Shown here one piece after another: positions 56,931 through 64,000 of a stretch of 64,000 nucleotides of DNA. The notes under the pieces were generated by a model. The model saw only the letters and a list, made by a program, of their open reading frames with translations. It was not told the DNA's origin and ran no database searches. Made by a program: the position numbers and the translations under genes. The stretch is taken from positions 3,253,532-3,317,531 of the forward strand of contig NZ_JAHBYN010000001.1 of NCBI RefSeq assembly GCF_019635935.1. Direction: 5' to 3'. Every line of letters starts with the position of its first letter. The first letter of the stretch is position 1. Origin of the DNA: Parvibaculum sp. (GTDB lineage Bacteria; Pseudomonadota; Alphaproteobacteria; Parvibaculales; Parvibaculaceae).

Positions 56931-58583
56931 CTATCGCCAGCTTCGGCCCCCGTCGCGCCCGCCGCCTTCGTCGCGGCGTTCGGTACGCTGTTCGTAGCGG
57001 CCCTCCGGTTGGCGCTGCATCTGCGGTGCGCGAGGCTGCTGCTGGGCGAGTCGCCGCTCTTGCGTCTCTCTTTGGCGCTGCGGCGGTTGTGCCTGCTGCG
57101 GCCGCCGTTGCTGCTCCTGCATCTGCTGCTGGCGTTGTTGCTGTTGCGCTTGTTGCGGCGGACGCCGCTCCTGCATCTCTCTCTGGCGCTGTTGCGGTTG
57201 TGCCTGCTGCGGCCGCCGTTGCTGCTCCTGCATCTGCTGCTGGCGTTGTTGCTGTTGCGCTTGTTGCGGCGGACGCCGCTCTTGCGTCTCTCTTTGGCGC
57301 TGTTGCGGTTGTGCCTGTTGCATCCGCCGTTGCTGCTCCTGCATCTGCTGCTGGCGTTGTTGCTGTTGCGCTTGTTGCGGCGGACGCCGCTCCTGCATCT
57401 CTCTCTGGCGCTGTTGCGGTTGGGCCTGTTGCATCCGCCGTTGCTGTTCGTGCAGCTGCTGCTGGCGTTGTTGCTGTTGCGCTTGTTGCGGCGGACGCCG
57501 CTCCTGCGTCTCTCTCTGGCGCTGTTGCGGTTGTGCCTGCTGCATCCGCCGTTGTTGCTCCTGCAACTGCTGCTGGCGTTGTTGCTGCTGCGCCTGTTGC
57601 GGCGGCGGACGCCGCTCTTGCGTCTCTCTTTGACGCTGCGGCGGTTGTGCCTGCTGCTGTCGCCGTTGTTGTTCGTGCAATTGCCGTTGGCGCAGTTGGT
57701 CGCTCGTTTGCCGCTGGCTCTCCTGCCGCCCGTTCCATTGCGGGTCGCGCCGCCCGTCCACATACCCGTCGATCCGCCGCTCGGGCATGGCTTGACGCGC
57801 ACCGTCATTCCGGGTCGCTTGCCGGCCGTCGCGCCAGTCGTTGCGTTGCGGCGTTCCGGCCCGATGGTCGTTGCGCTGCCAGTGACCCGGCTGCGCATGA
57901 ACGCGGTCGATCTTGTAACGGCTGCCGCGCTCGACAAATCCGCGATCGAAGCCGCGATGTTCGACGCGATTGTATTTGTTGCGCGGCGGCGCCCAGTGAC
58001 GGGTGTTTTGATAGATTGTCTTGTAGTTGTTGACGACGATGATGTGTTGGTGGACGACCGGCGCACCGAAATGATGGCGATGGACATAGCTCCACCCGCC
58101 ATAGTTCCAGCCCGGATTGTAGGACCAGTAGCTCACGCCGAAGCCGATGGGCGCCCAGCCGACATAGCTGTCGCTGTAGCGCCATGTTACCCAGGCCGGC
58201 GCCCACACGCGTCCCGGCACCCACATCCATCCGAAGGCCGCGTCCCACACCCAGTTGCCGTAGTGAAACGGCGCCCAGCCCCAAGCGAAGCCCGACGCCC
58301 AGGTCCAGCCATAGCCGTCGTCCCAGACCCAGCGGCCATGCGTATAGGGCCGCCAGCCATGCGCCATGCCGCGCGGATACCACACCGCGCCATAGCTCGC
58401 GTGATGGGTCCATGTGCCGTAGGGCGCAAGCGAATCGTAATAATAGGCGGCATCGGAATGCGCCGGGGGATAGTAACCGGCCTTTGCGGGCGTCGCGGCG
58501 AACACCCACATGGCCAGCGCCGCCAGCAAGGCAAGCGTCATCGCGGTGCGCGGATGCGTCCGGCGGAGGGAAAGGGCATACAT
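56931..58583 (-). CDS. Exported DUF6600-like protein with Gln-rich tandem repeats
   Basis: 550 residues: signal peptide (hydrophobic 15-34, cleavage near AKA-G), an aromatic domain with repeated Y-G-x-W/W-x-P motifs (WYPRGMAHGWRPYTHGRWVW, about 65-180), then a Q/R-rich tail of six near-identical 37-residue repeats containing QERRPPQQAQQQQRQQQ (about 290-520), ending in an Arg/Gly-rich stretch. The W-rich part resembles DUF6600/YXWGXW proteins. Start ATG 58583; ATG at residue 15 is possible. Probably periplasmic or surface. Function unknown. Confidence 0.75.
   Translation of the reverse strand: MYALSLRRTHPRTAMTLALLAALAMWVFAATPAKAGYYPPAHSDAAYYYDSLAPYGTWTHHASYGAVWYPRGMAHGWRPYTHGRWVWDDGYGWTWASGFAWGWAPFHYGNWVWDAAFGWMWVPGRVWAPAWVTWRYSDSYVGWAPIGFGVSYWSYNPGWNYGGWSYVHRHHFGAPVVHQHIIVVNNYKTIYQNTRHWAPPRNKYNRVEHRGFDRGFVERGSRYKIDRVHAQPGHWQRNDHRAGTPQRNDWRDGRQATRNDGARQAMPERRIDGYVDGRRDPQWNGRQESQRQTSDQLRQRQLHEQQRRQQQAQPPQRQRETQERRPPPQQAQQQQRQQQLQEQQRRMQQAQPQQRQRETQERRPPQQAQQQQRQQQLHEQQRRMQQAQPQQRQREMQERRPPQQAQQQQRQQQMQEQQRRMQQAQPQQRQRETQERRPPQQAQQQQRQQQMQEQQRRPQQAQPQQRQREMQERRPPQQAQQQQRQQQMQEQQRRPQQAQPPQRQRETQERRLAQQQPRAPQMQRQPEGRYEQRTERRDEGGGRDGGRSWR
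57040..57720. repeat. 111-bp tandem repeats (about six copies)
   Basis: The motif GGACGCCGCT recurs at 57160, 57271, 57382, 57493 and 57607: spacing 111, 111, 111 and 114 bases. This is a 37-codon unit with one extra codon in the last interval. A divergent sixth unit starts near 57049. Copies differ at only a few bases. In-frame within the Gln-rich protein, so copy-number change would keep the frame. Confidence 0.92.
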
Positions 58584-58870
58584 GGAAACAGGGCCTCATC
58601 GACGATGACCGTCTGCCCGAAGGCGGCAAGGAGAGCCTCGATGGCTTTGTCTCTTTGCTTTTCTCAAGCCGCGCCACCTTCTCACTGGCGGTTCGGCCCG
58701 GACGATCTCTGACGTACCCCGTAATATTCAGTTAACCGCATTTCCGCCGGTTTGTCACTGCTTTTTGGCACCGGCCGCGCCGCTTCTTGTGGCTTTTGCG
58801 CGCCGCCTTTGGGAGAATGAACAGCCGGAATCGCTCCGCAATATCAAGGCATTCCCGAACCAAGGTCCCG
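58584..58870. other. Divergent gap between the repeat protein and TetR gene
   Basis: About 287 bases. It should contain the promoters of both divergent genes. I see no ORF with a ribosome site and no palindrome clear enough to name as an operator. Confidence 0.45.
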
Positions 58871-59455
58871 ATGTCCCCCAGCAAGGAAAAGCCGAAACCG
58901 GACGGACGCCGCCTGCGCAGCGAGGCCAGCCGGCAGCGCATCGTCGAGGCCATGCGCGACCTGGTTCGCGAAGGTCAGGTCGCGCCGCGCGCCGAGGACG
59001 TCGCCGCACGCGCCAATGTCGGACTGCGGAGCGTCTTCCGTCATTTCGATGACATGGAAACCCTCTACCGCGAAATCGCGGCCTTGATGCGCACCGAGCT
59101 GGCGCCGCTCCTTGCCGAGCAGCTGCCGCCGGCCGATGCGCCGGACCTCCTGGAGCAGCTTGTCGCGCGCCGCGCGAAACTGTTCGAAAAGATCATGCCG
59201 CTGCGCCTGGCCGCCGATGTGCACAGCCACACATCGCCATTTCTGCGCGAGGACCGGCACTGGATGAACGAGAGCCTCCGCGCGATCCTGCGTGCCTCGC
59301 TCCCCGCGGCGCTGACGAAAGATCGCACATTGCTGGATGCGTTCGACGCGGCAATGAGTTTCGAATTCTGGCGCCGCCTGCGCGAGGATCAGAACCTCTC
59401 GGTCGCGCAGGCCCGGCGCGTCGTCGAGCGGGTGATTGAAGCGCTAGCGAAATAG
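58871..59455 (+). CDS. TetR-like transcriptional regulator
   Basis: About 194 residues. N-terminal HTH with RRLRSEASRQRIVEAMRDLVREGQVAPRAEDVAARANVGLRSVFRHFDDMETLYREI: shorter and less canonical than most TetR, but the R-S-V-F-R-H-F recognition helix fits. The C-terminal domain shows HSHTSPFLREDRHW and no name I recognise. ATG 58871 follows a purine-rich CCAAGGTCCCG. Its 3' end overlaps that of the convergent GST-like gene by 12 bases, making antisense interference possible. Targets unknown; the GST and DUF2855 genes are candidates. Confidence 0.8.
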   Translation: MSPSKEKPKPDGRRLRSEASRQRIVEAMRDLVREGQVAPRAEDVAARANVGLRSVFRHFDDMETLYREIAALMRTELAPLLAEQLPPADAPDLLEQLVARRAKLFEKIMPLRLAADVHSHTSPFLREDRHWMNESLRAILRASLPAALTKDRTLLDAFDAAMSFEFWRRLREDQNLSVAQARRVVERVIEALAK

Positions 59456-60472
59456 CGCCTCGACGCCGGTCCCCGCCAGCACATCGTCCACCGTCTTGCG
59501 GTCGGCGGGTGCCAGCGCCTCGCGCTTCTCGCGCAGCCATTGCAGGCACTTGCCCTGATAAGGGAAGGGCTGCTGCACCCAAGGCTTGCCGTCGATCTCG
59601 GTCTCGACCTTCTCGGCGCCCGCCATCAGTGCCTTCGCATTGGCAATCAGCGCCGGCACATAGACGCGCCCGACTTCCGCCAGCAGCCCGCGCATCGTAT
59701 CGGGCACGGCGTCGCGTTTCATCCAGTCGCCATCCGTGGGCTCAAGTCCCGACAGATCTTCCATGATGTCGACCCAGGCGAAAACCCGCGGGCTCCGCGC
59801 GAGCGTTTCATCCATCGGCGTCGGATCGAAATGCGTCAGCTGCGTCAACTGGCCGAACACGCCGAAGTCGCTGCCACCGGGCCGCCCGCCCATCAGGAAG
59901 GGATGCTTCTTGAGATGCGCCGTCATCGCGTCGAGAAAGCGTTGATAGCTCGCCTCGATTACCGGCGCGGTTGTCTCGTTCGAGCCGACGACATAGAGCC
60001 GCGAAATCTGCCGTTCGGAAAAGAGCTTGCTCATCTGCGCCAGCGTCTCGTCCGATGCGCTGATGTTGCGCCACAGCGGCAGTATCGCCGCTGCCCGGTC
60101 GATATCCGCCCGGTAGTGCCAGCGATAGTGAAACATCGCCTTGGTCAGCCACTCGTCGGCATAGTCTTCAAGCAGGTAGTCGATGAATTCGACGACCGGA
60201 TCGGCCGGCACGACGTTGCGTCCGTCGAATGCTTTCTCGAAGCGCCGGATCAGTGGCGTCGAGTCGACCGCTGCTTCGTAAGGACCGTTGCCTTCCTTCA
60301 GATAAAAAGTCGGCAGCAGCGCCACCTTCGGCTTCGGCAGGCTGTCTGGCACATTGTGCCCGGTCAGCAGGAAGCGATAGGGAATATGACGATAGCGCAG
60401 CACCGCGAGCATCTTGCGCGTATAGGGTGAGCCCGGTGCGCCGCTTAGCAGCAGCGGTGTCTCCAGCGTCAT
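59444..60472 (-). CDS. Glutathione S-transferase-fold protein
   Basis: About 342 residues, longer than standard GSTs (200-230). The N-terminal thioredoxin-like domain carries GAPGSPYTRKMLAVLRYRHIPY with Ser where many GSTs have a catalytic Ser/Cys, and the VALLPTF cis-Pro segment. The helical C-terminal domain (about 100-340) includes FLMGGRPGGSDFGVFGQLTQL, the usual GST N-capping box region. AGGAGA precedes ATG 60472. It follows the DUF2855 gene on the same strand after 29 bases, so the two likely form an operon. Substrate unknown. Confidence 0.8.
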   Translation of the reverse strand: MTLETPLLLSGAPGSPYTRKMLAVLRYRHIPYRFLLTGHNVPDSLPKPKVALLPTFYLKEGNGPYEAAVDSTPLIRRFEKAFDGRNVVPADPVVEFIDYLLEDYADEWLTKAMFHYRWHYRADIDRAAAILPLWRNISASDETLAQMSKLFSERQISRLYVVGSNETTAPVIEASYQRFLDAMTAHLKKHPFLMGGRPGGSDFGVFGQLTQLTHFDPTPMDETLARSPRVFAWVDIMEDLSGLEPTDGDWMKRDAVPDTMRGLLAEVGRVYVPALIANAKALMAGAEKVETEIDGKPWVQQPFPYQGKCLQWLREKREALAPADRKTVDDVLAGTGVEALFR

Positions 60473-60501
60473 GATATGTCTCCTGTCCCCGTCTTTATTT
60501 T

Positions 60502-61596
60502 CTAGAGCGCAAGAATGTGCGCTTCGGCCGGATCGACTTTCCCGGCCAGCATTTCCGAATAGACCTTGCCGATCGCATCCGGCCCCTTGCCGCGTTCGAG
60601 CTTGACCCATGTCTGGGCCTTGGCGGCAAATGCGCGCCAGCTTTCGCCGAGCTTCGCATCGAAGCCGGCCTTCCCCCATTCTTCCATCCGCTTGCGCGCC
60701 TGATCGGGCGCGAAGAAGAGATGCGGCTTGGCGCCCGGCAAGGCGCCGGACACGCGCGGCGCATCCCAATGCGACAGACCCACCTGGGTGCTTTCGACCA
60801 GATTGCTGCCGAAATGATTGTGAACGGCGGCCAGCACCTCGCCATTGCCGGCAAAATCGACCACCAGCGCCGGCTTGCTTGCATCGAGCGTCGAAATCTT
60901 GTCGTAGGTCAGCGCGCGGTCGTAACAGCCGAGGCTCTCGACAAAGGCGAGATTGCCGGCAGACGTCAGCCCGACGACTTCCGGCCCCTGCGGCCGCCGC
61001 AGCGACAGGTTGAATGCAAGACCGAAGCCGGTTTTCGACGACGCGCTCAGAAGCACCGCCTGCTTCGCGCCGAAGAAATTATTGTCGGCCAGCCAGTCGT
61101 CGATCAGGAACGACGTCGTGTAAAGCGGATTGAGGATCGGCCTGAGGTCGTCCAGTGCCGGCGGCGAGGCCTTGTCGGTCTTGAGCCGCGTATAGGTGTT
61201 GTAGACCGGATGCAGCTCGCGCCGCTGCTTGTAAAGGTCGAGCAGCGATCCCGGCGTCACGTTTTCCGGCTGCATCACGAGATGCGATGACATCGGGAAA
61301 TAGCCGTAAAGCCGTTCGCCTTCGGCAATCTCTTTCGAACGCGAACGCACCACCGTCGCATAGCCCCACACCGGAATACGGCCCCAGCCGGCATCGGCCG
61401 GAAAGAACGACCAGTAGTTCAGCATGTCGCCCGCCACCGCATAAGTGATGTTGTTGGCGGTGAAGGCGAATTTCTCGATCTCGACCAGCACCTGACCCTC
61501 GTCGAGCGCGATGTCCTCGGGCGCCGGCCCGCTCACCCATTTGCTCTTGGAAAGATCGGCGCGGTTGACGATGAAATCCTGTGTGGTGGCCGTCAT
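60502..61596 (-). CDS. DUF2855 family protein
   Basis: About 364 residues. Recognised as DUF2855 from FAFTANNITYAVAGDMLNYWSFFPA, the VWGYATVV...GERLYGYFP block and LSASSKTGFGLAF. The overall order resembles a medium-chain dehydrogenase fold (N-terminal GroES-like, then a nucleotide-binding strand-turn motif), but no catalytic zinc ligands are visible. ATG 61596 has AAGGAA before it; an extra 13 residues from 61635 are unlikely. Operon with the GST-like gene. Probably an NAD(P)H-linked reductase-like protein; reaction unknown. Confidence 0.8.
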   Translation of the reverse strand: MTATTQDFIVNRADLSKSKWVSGPAPEDIALDEGQVLVEIEKFAFTANNITYAVAGDMLNYWSFFPADAGWGRIPVWGYATVVRSRSKEIAEGERLYGYFPMSSHLVMQPENVTPGSLLDLYKQRRELHPVYNTYTRLKTDKASPPALDDLRPILNPLYTTSFLIDDWLADNNFFGAKQAVLLSASSKTGFGLAFNLSLRRPQGPEVVGLTSAGNLAFVESLGCYDRALTYDKISTLDASKPALVVDFAGNGEVLAAVHNHFGSNLVESTQVGLSHWDAPRVSGALPGAKPHLFFAPDQARKRMEEWGKAGFDAKLGESWRAFAAKAQTWVKLERGKGPDAIGKVYSEMLAGKVDPAEAHILAL

Positions 61597-61728
61597 TGCT
61601 TTTCCTTTCGGCGTCGAACTGGCGATGCCGCGCATGATGTCACCTGCATGGCGCCGGACCTAGCGCCGTTCGCGCACACATGGTTGTGCAGGATCGGCCA
61701 TGTGGCATTAGCTGTCGCATGGACAGAT

Positions 61729-61759
61729 CATATATTGGCAACTAGGATGTCAATATATG
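61729..61759. repeat. AT-rich inverted repeat between DUF2855 and sulfotransferase genes
   Basis: CATATATTG (61729-61737) and CAATATATG (61751-61759), perfect 9-bp arms with 13-base spacer. It lies just past the stop of the minus-strand sulfotransferase gene and 133 bases before the DUF2855 start. Could be an operator or an island-edge relic; no T-tract follows. Confidence 0.5.
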
Positions 61760-61763
61760 TCGG

Positions 61764-62867
61764 CTAGCGATCATGGTCAATTGGGGGTCGCTGGTCGCGT
61801 CGGATCGGAATGAGTTGCCGGGCGATGGTCTTCGTGGCGTGACGTAGGCGATCGGACGGTTTGTTGTCTGCCGCTTCGCCACGCATGCGCAGCAGGTCGA
61901 CGATGATTTTTGCCATTTGCGCGTTTGTCAGCTTTCCGCGCTTGACGTCAGGACCTTGCAGCAACGTCTCCGGTGTAAACTTGTTGTCGGAAGAGAAATA
62001 TTCTCGAAAAAGTTTCTCATTCGAACGCCGGAATATATCGAGAATGGCGCGGCGATCTTTGGTAGAGAGGAGCTCGGCCGCGGGGCGTCCATTCGCAAAA
62101 TGCTTTTGCAGAAGATCGGAGACGGCTCGGCATTGGTCTTCGTCGTCGCATTGAGATTTGAAAATACGCATCAGCTCCGTCACTTCAATCGACGGACTCT
62201 CGTTCCGCTTAAGTTCCTTCGTCGCTTCCTTCAGAGCCGAAATGAGGACCGGACCGCGTTGGCGATGTTCGTCGACGCAACGCAGGAAATCCTCGGCAAC
62301 GTTTAGCGATCGGTCGTAAAGACGCACTACGATTGCTTCTTTTCCAAATACCTTCGCCCATCGTGAGACACATCTGTAGATATTGAGATTGGCGTTTATT
62401 TGAAGCGGCGATTCCAGGTGAGCGTGGATCGTCTCGCTCCAATGATTTGCCGGGTTCTTCACGATCTCTGTATAGGTCGAAAGATATGTTTCGTCCTGCC
62501 GTCGCGCATAGAGAACGACGAAAACCTCAAAGTCGCCAAAGCCATCTCGCAGGAATTGGATAGCTTTCGGGTTAGCCGTAGAAAACTCTTCGCTGGACAG
62601 GATCGCCGTGTCGCCGCCCGAGCGCTTGATTTCATCGAGAACGACCGAAAGTTCGTGTTCGCGTGACAATGGTTCGGGCAGCCCCTTGTCACGCCGGCCT
62701 CTTATCGCGAAAGCCAGACGATGCTGTGCGTTCCAGTTGCCCAAATTCGCAGTCGGATAAATGACGCCAAGCTCTCTCAGGTCCTTCTGTCGCCCGTAGA
62801 GCATGTGCTGCACCGAGGAGGTGCCGGTTTTGTGCGGGCCGATGTGGATGAAGAGCTTCTGACGCAT
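61764..62867 (-). CDS. Sulfotransferase-family protein
   Basis: 367 residues. N-terminal KLFIHIGPHKTGTSSVQ is a PAPS 5'-phosphosulfate-binding loop, followed by ILSSEEFS and VFVVLYARRQDETYLSTYTE, as in bacterial sulfotransferases of polysaccharides or lipids. No signal peptide. Codon use and GC are lower than in neighbours, suggesting transfer. The 3' third is basic. No sulfation partner or glycosyltransferase adjoins it. Acceptor unknown. Confidence 0.8.
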   Translation of the reverse strand: MRQKLFIHIGPHKTGTSSVQHMLYGRQKDLRELGVIYPTANLGNWNAQHRLAFAIRGRRDKGLPEPLSREHELSVVLDEIKRSGGDTAILSSEEFSTANPKAIQFLRDGFGDFEVFVVLYARRQDETYLSTYTEIVKNPANHWSETIHAHLESPLQINANLNIYRCVSRWAKVFGKEAIVVRLYDRSLNVAEDFLRCVDEHRQRGPVLISALKEATKELKRNESPSIEVTELMRIFKSQCDDEDQCRAVSDLLQKHFANGRPAAELLSTKDRRAILDIFRRSNEKLFREYFSSDNKFTPETLLQGPDVKRGKLTNAQMAKIIVDLLRMRGEAADNKPSDRLRHATKTIARQLIPIRRDQRPPIDHDR

Positions 62868-63064
62868 CTAGATTCCAGGTTCCGAACGAGATTTCGGCGA
62901 AAGTCTCCGACGGACTGCCTCCCAAGCAAGCACGGGCATTTCCCGCAGATATCCGCCGAAAAAGGCAGGAAAAACTAGTCTTATGAAGCCCTTGCCGCGC
63001 CTTCTTCGGCGGCGCATCATATATGCCTGTTGTGCGGGCGCAACGGCAACGCCCGCCCGGCAAG

Positions 63065-63086
63065 CGCCTTCCGGGGAGGGAAGGCG
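63065..63086. other. Hairpin before phaC
   Basis: CGCCTTCC (63065-63072), 6-base loop, GGAAGGCG (63079-63086); perfect 8-bp arms, 36 bases before the phaC ATG. No T-tract. May lie in the phaC leader mRNA. Confidence 0.35.
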
Positions 63087-63122
63087 GGTGGGCAAGAAAC
63101 GCAATAACGGGGAGGAAGACGC

Positions 63123-64000
63123 ATGTCGAAGCGTCGCGACGATATTGGTGCGGGTATCGGTGAGGAAGCGGCCGAAACGCCGAATGTGTTGAGCCCGATT
63201 GTCGGCATCAGCCGCGAGGATGTGCTCTCGGCCATCGGTTCCATCGTGGGGGGCGCGGCGCGCCAGCCCTTCACCTTCATGCAGCATATCGGTTCCTTCG
63301 GCCGCGAGATGGTCGACATTGTCGCCGGCGGGGACAAGTTTGCCCCCCAGCCCAAGGATCGCCGCTTCGTCGATCAGGCGTGGCAGAAGAGCCCGGTCTA
63401 TCGCCGGCTGATGCAGGGTTGGCTCGCCTTCCAGAGCGAGGTCCACGGCTTCATCCGCTCTCTCGATCTCGATCCGGTCGAACACGGTCGCGCCATGCTG
63501 GTCGCCGACATCATGATCGACGCCGTCGCGCCGACGAACACGCTGGTCGGCAATCCCTCCGCCGTGAAGCTCGCGCTCGACACCGGCGGCACGTCGCTGG
63601 TCCAGGGCTTCCGCAATGCCATCGACGATCTGCGCAACAATCACGGCATGCCCTCGCAAGTCGACAAGACGCCCTTCAAGGTCGGCGGCAATCTGGCCAC
63701 CACCGAAGGCGCGGTTGTCTATCGCACGGAAATGCTCGAGCTGCTGCAATACACGCCCAAGTCCGACACCGTGCACAAGGTGCCGCTGCTCTTCGTGCCG
63801 CCGCAGATCAACAAATATTATGTGCTCGATCTGACGCCCGAGAAGAGCATGTCCCAATATCTGGTGCATCAGGGCCATCAGGTCTTCGTCGTCAGCTGGC
63901 GCAATCCGGGCCCGGAACATCGCGACTGGGGTCTTGCCGATTATGTTGCGGCGTTGGTGGACGTCATCGGCGTCGTTTGCTCGATTACGGACAGCGAAAA
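63123..64000 (+). CDS. phaC: Poly(3-hydroxyalkanoate) synthase, 5' part
   Basis: The frame is open from ATG 63123 (GGAGGA site before it) to the window end, 292 codons, with no stop, so the gene is cut by the window. Opening residues MSKRRDDIGAGIGEE, then DIVAGGDKFAPQPKDRRF...AWQKSPVYRRLMQGWLA and VPPQINKYYVLDLTPEKSMSQYLVHQGHQVFVVSWRNPGPEHRDWGLADYV are typical of the N-terminal domain and start of the alpha/beta-hydrolase fold of PhaC. The lipase-box Cys lies beyond the window. It polymerises hydroxyacyl-CoA into PHA granules. Class (I or II) is not decided here. Confidence 0.9.
   Translation, partial: MSKRRDDIGAGIGEEAAETPNVLSPIVGISREDVLSAIGSIVGGAARQPFTFMQHIGSFGREMVDIVAGGDKFAPQPKDRRFVDQAWQKSPVYRRLMQGWLAFQSEVHGFIRSLDLDPVEHGRAMLVADIMIDAVAPTNTLVGNPSAVKLALDTGGTSLVQGFRNAIDDLRNNHGMPSQVDKTPFKVGGNLATTEGAVVYRTEMLELLQYTPKSDTVHKVPLLFVPPQINKYYVLDLTPEKSMSQYLVHQGHQVFVVSWRNPGPEHRDWGLADYVAALVDVIGVVCSITDSE

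Noticed and set aside
57040..57720. CRISPR array
   Set aside because: Repeats are 111 bp, directly abutting and in-frame coding, with no spacers and no cas genes.
57009..58712. 567-residue Leu-rich frame opposite the Gln-rich repeat protein
   Set aside because: Leu/Arg runs are just the complement of Gln codon repeats; the minus-strand frame has a signal peptide and the W-rich domain.

Overview
The window is a high-GC chromosomal segment with dense gene packing and short intergenic gaps. It looks alphaproteobacterial. The support is a class II DAHP synthase, short-type phosphatidylserine decarboxylase plus pssA, an Atm1-type ABC exporter, a PleC/DivJ/PdhS-like histidine kinase next to a perfect TTAA-N7-TTAA (CtrA-type) site, and a poly(hydroxyalkanoate) synthase. 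A Rhizobiales/Parvibaculum-like host is a guess from gene content only; there is no rRNA or other marker to prove it. I see no rRNA, tRNA, CRISPR array or transposase.

Layout. 0-7 kb: a GNAT acetyltransferase, an M14/DUF2817 peptidase, then gabD-rpiA-gor and aroG (class II DAHP synthase) ending in a clear intrinsic terminator. 7-15.5 kb: a small outer-membrane barrel, three related NADP-dependent medium-chain reductases and a tripartite macA-macB-outer membrane factor operon. 15.6-20.7 kb: nadE, a 160-bp modular palindromic element, gltX, and citramalate synthase (cimA) preceded by a 15-residue Ile/Leu-rich leader peptide that looks like a transcription attenuator. 21-23 kb: a lower-GC TylF-like methyltransferase and 2OG-dioxygenase pair, followed by what looks like the stump of an AraC regulator. 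23-29.5 kb: a large autotransporter, a TIGR03032-like protein, and a TetR regulator with a flavodoxin-fold reductase. 29.6-31.7 kb: a low-GC island with a single AIPR-type phage-resistance gene. 31.7-38.2 kb: rarD, LOG, a LysM protein, an Atm1-type exporter, psd and pssA. 38.2-45.5 kb: a predicted methyltransferase with a small acidic ORF, an MMPL/RND transporter, a PilZ-methyltransferase fusion and the histidine kinase; CtrA-like sites occur twice here. 45.5-50 kb: a desaturase, uppP, glutamate dehydrogenase and a glycine-zipper protein. 50.2-56.9 kb: a probable five-gene operon (crotonase, Tat-exported amidohydrolase, archaeal-type NMP/thymidine phosphorylase, PRPP-synthase-like protein, metallo-beta-lactamase/beta-CASP RNase). 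56.9-64 kb: a Gln-rich repeat protein, TetR, a GST-fold protein, a DUF2855 protein, a lower-GC sulfotransferase and the 5' part of phaC, which runs off the end of the window.

How the genes fit together. The most coherent unit is the 50-57 kb operon, which reads as an RNA/nucleotide salvage line: nuclease to nucleotides to a phosphorylated ribose to PRPP-type chemistry. The reductases, the glutathione reductase, the flavodoxin-fold protein and the GST suggest repeated investment in electrophile or redox stress, and two of them share a similar operator-like palindrome. Psd, pssA, uppP, the desaturase, the MMPL transporter and the beta-barrel proteins serve the envelope. Lower-GC genes at about 21-22.7, 29.7-31.6 and 61.8-62.9 kb are the likely acquired parts. 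Base composition was judged by eye, not computed.
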